Of a stretch of DNA of 6,569 bases, positions 5,649 through 6,569 are shown piece after piece. A model generated the notes under the pieces. The model did not search any database and was not told the origin of the DNA. It saw only the letters and a program-made list of their open reading frames with translations. The stretch covers positions 1 to 6,569 of the forward strand of contig JAIRRD010000080.1 in assembly GCA_031256155.1 (NCBI GenBank), in the 5' to 3' direction. This DNA is from Holophagales bacterium (lineage in GTDB: Bacteria > Acidobacteriota > Holophagae > Holophagales > Holophagaceae). Position numbers and translations under genes: made by a program. Position 1 is the first letter of the stretch, and each line of letters opens with the position of its first letter.

Positions 5649-6569
5649 GAGGAGAGTGCCGGAAATAAGGTTTGATGGGTTTGCTGGGGCGTGGGAAGAA
5701 AAGCGGTTTGATTCTATTGCAGAACGCATTACAAGTGTAAGTAACAGTGCCACTTTGCCAAACGTAGAATTTGAAGATATAATTTCTGGATCCGGTACAC
5801 TTAATAAAAATGTGTATGATAAACCGAAAACCAAAATAGGCATAGAATTTAGCAAAGGCGATATATTATTTGGAAAGTTAAGACCATATCTTAAAAACTG
5901 GTTGTTAGCGGATTTCGCGGGAATAGCAGTTGGGGATTTCTGGGTGTTGCGTCCGATTGAAAGTGACAGCGGCTTTCTTTACGTGCTTATTCAATCACGC
6001 GGTTACCAATATGTAGCGAATCTCTCTACAGGCACAAAAATGCCCCGCTCCGAATGGAGTCTTGTATCTGAAACCGTTTTCAAAGTGCCAATGATTGCTG
6101 AACAAGCCGCGCTTGGCATTTTTTTTCGCACCCTTGATGCCACCATCGCCCTCAAAAAACAGCAATACGAGCAAACAGTAAACATCAAGAAAGCCATGCT
6201 TGAAAAGATGTTTCCTAAAAAAGGCGCGGATGTGCCGGAAGTGAGGTTTGAGGGGTTTACAGGAGCATGGACAGATAGAAAATTAGGAAGTATGGGTGTA
6301 CCATATACAGGATTGTCAGGAAAAGCAAAAAATGATTTTGGTCATGGCGATGCCAAATTCGTAACGTATATAAATATTTTTACTAATTCCATTACAGACC
6401 CAAATGGTGTGGGATGTGTCGAAATTGATAACAGGCAAAACAATGTAAGATATGGCGATGTATTCTTTACAACTTCGTCAGAAACACCAGAAGAAGTTGG
6501 GATGTCGTCCATTTGGCTTGAAAATATCACCAATGTTTACCTTAATAGCTTTTGCTTTGGATATAGACC
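5638..6569 (+). CDS. hsdS: Type I restriction-modification specificity subunit HsdS (partial, runs off window)
   Basis: This is the DNA-recognition subunit of the same system, open at the right edge with 310 codons visible and no stop. The ATG lies inside hsdM in another frame, with GGTGA (5628-5632) 5 nt upstream, fitting coupled translation. The protein has the usual duplicated plan: VPEIRFDGF.GAW (residues 7-19) opens the first half and VPEVRFEGF.GAW (199-211) the second. Between them lie target-recognition domain 1 (about 25-150), with GDILFGKLRPYLKN and STGTKMPRSEW as typical HsdS motifs, and a conserved helical spacer (IAEQAALGIFFRTLDATIALKKQQYE onward, ending KAMLEKMFPKKG) that sets the spacing between half-sites. 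Target-recognition domain 2 starts after about 212 and is cut off by the window. The recognition sequence cannot be read from this. Family confidence is high. Confidence 0.95.
   Translation, partial: MGNERRVPEIRFDGFAGAWEEKRFDSIAERITSVSNSATLPNVEFEDIISGSGTLNKNVYDKPKTKIGIEFSKGDILFGKLRPYLKNWLLADFAGIAVGDFWVLRPIESDSGFLYVLIQSRGYQYVANLSTGTKMPRSEWSLVSETVFKVPMIAEQAALGIFFRTLDATIALKKQQYEQTVNIKKAMLEKMFPKKGADVPEVRFEGFTGAWTDRKLGSMGVPYTGLSGKAKNDFGHGDAKFVTYINIFTNSITDPNGVGCVEIDNRQNNVRYGDVFFTTSSETPEEVGMSSIWLENITNVYLNSFCFGYR
5656..5694 (+). repeat. Direct repeat within hsdS, first half
   Basis: Thirteen codons encoding VPEIRFDGFAGAW. They match 6232-6270 at 32 of 39 bases, 576 bp (192 codons) apart and in frame. 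This is the duplicated conserved block expected at the head of each HsdS half, and a potential site for recombination between target-recognition domains. Confidence 0.8.
6232..6270 (+). repeat. Direct repeat within hsdS, second half
   Basis: Thirteen codons encoding VPEVRFEGFTGAW, the partner of 5656-5694. Several of the 7 base differences are silent or conservative, consistent with an old internal duplication kept under protein-level selection. Confidence 0.8.

Noticed and set aside
5153..5855. Minus-strand frames opposite the end of hsdM and the start of hsdS
   Set aside because: The plus strand encodes conserved HsdM/HsdS sequence throughout; these are antisense shadows.

Overview
The window comes from a Gram-negative (outer-membrane-bearing) bacterium of unresolved phylum. 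A lipoprotein with an OmpA-type peptidoglycan-binding domain and an ArnC-like undecaprenyl-phosphate glycosyltransferase point to a didermic envelope. Base composition looks intermediate, and nothing in the sequence fixes the taxon.

Layout. Positions 1-99 hold one copy of a compound palindromic repeat. Two minus-strand genes follow: an OmpA-family lipoprotein (161-877) and an ArnC-like family 2 glycosyltransferase (1064-2008). The isoprenyl (undecaprenyl) diphosphate synthase gene uppS (2164-2874) is transcribed divergently from the glycosyltransferase. A second copy of the compound repeat, in inverted orientation, starts three bases after the uppS stop (2878-2985). The first three genes, about 2.8 kb, are therefore framed by inverted repeats of 99 bp that differ at only 5 positions. 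Two further diverged copies of the first hairpin of the repeat lie inside this segment, just behind the glycosyltransferase stop (1026-1061) and just before uppS (2126-2161). To the right of the second repeat begins a type I restriction-modification operon: hsdM (3051-5648), unusually long at 865 codons, overlapping by 11 bp the specificity gene hsdS (from 5638), which runs off the window end. No hsdR is visible; it may lie beyond the right edge.

How the genes fit together. UppS makes the polyprenyl diphosphate carrier, and an ArnC-like enzyme would load a sugar onto the monophosphate form of that carrier, so the divergent pair shares a lipid substrate. The lipoprotein would be an envelope protein tethering outer membrane to peptidoglycan. 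HsdM and HsdS together form the sequence-specific adenine methyltransferase of a type I system. The repeat sits at the boundary between the envelope block and the restriction block.

The most unusual thing here is the repeat family: three consecutive hairpins (A, B, C), with paired base changes between copies that preserve pairing, and placement tight against gene 3' ends. The protein-coding genes belong to known families. Intergenic stretches are all under 200 bp; I could not support any promoter or U-tract terminator in them.
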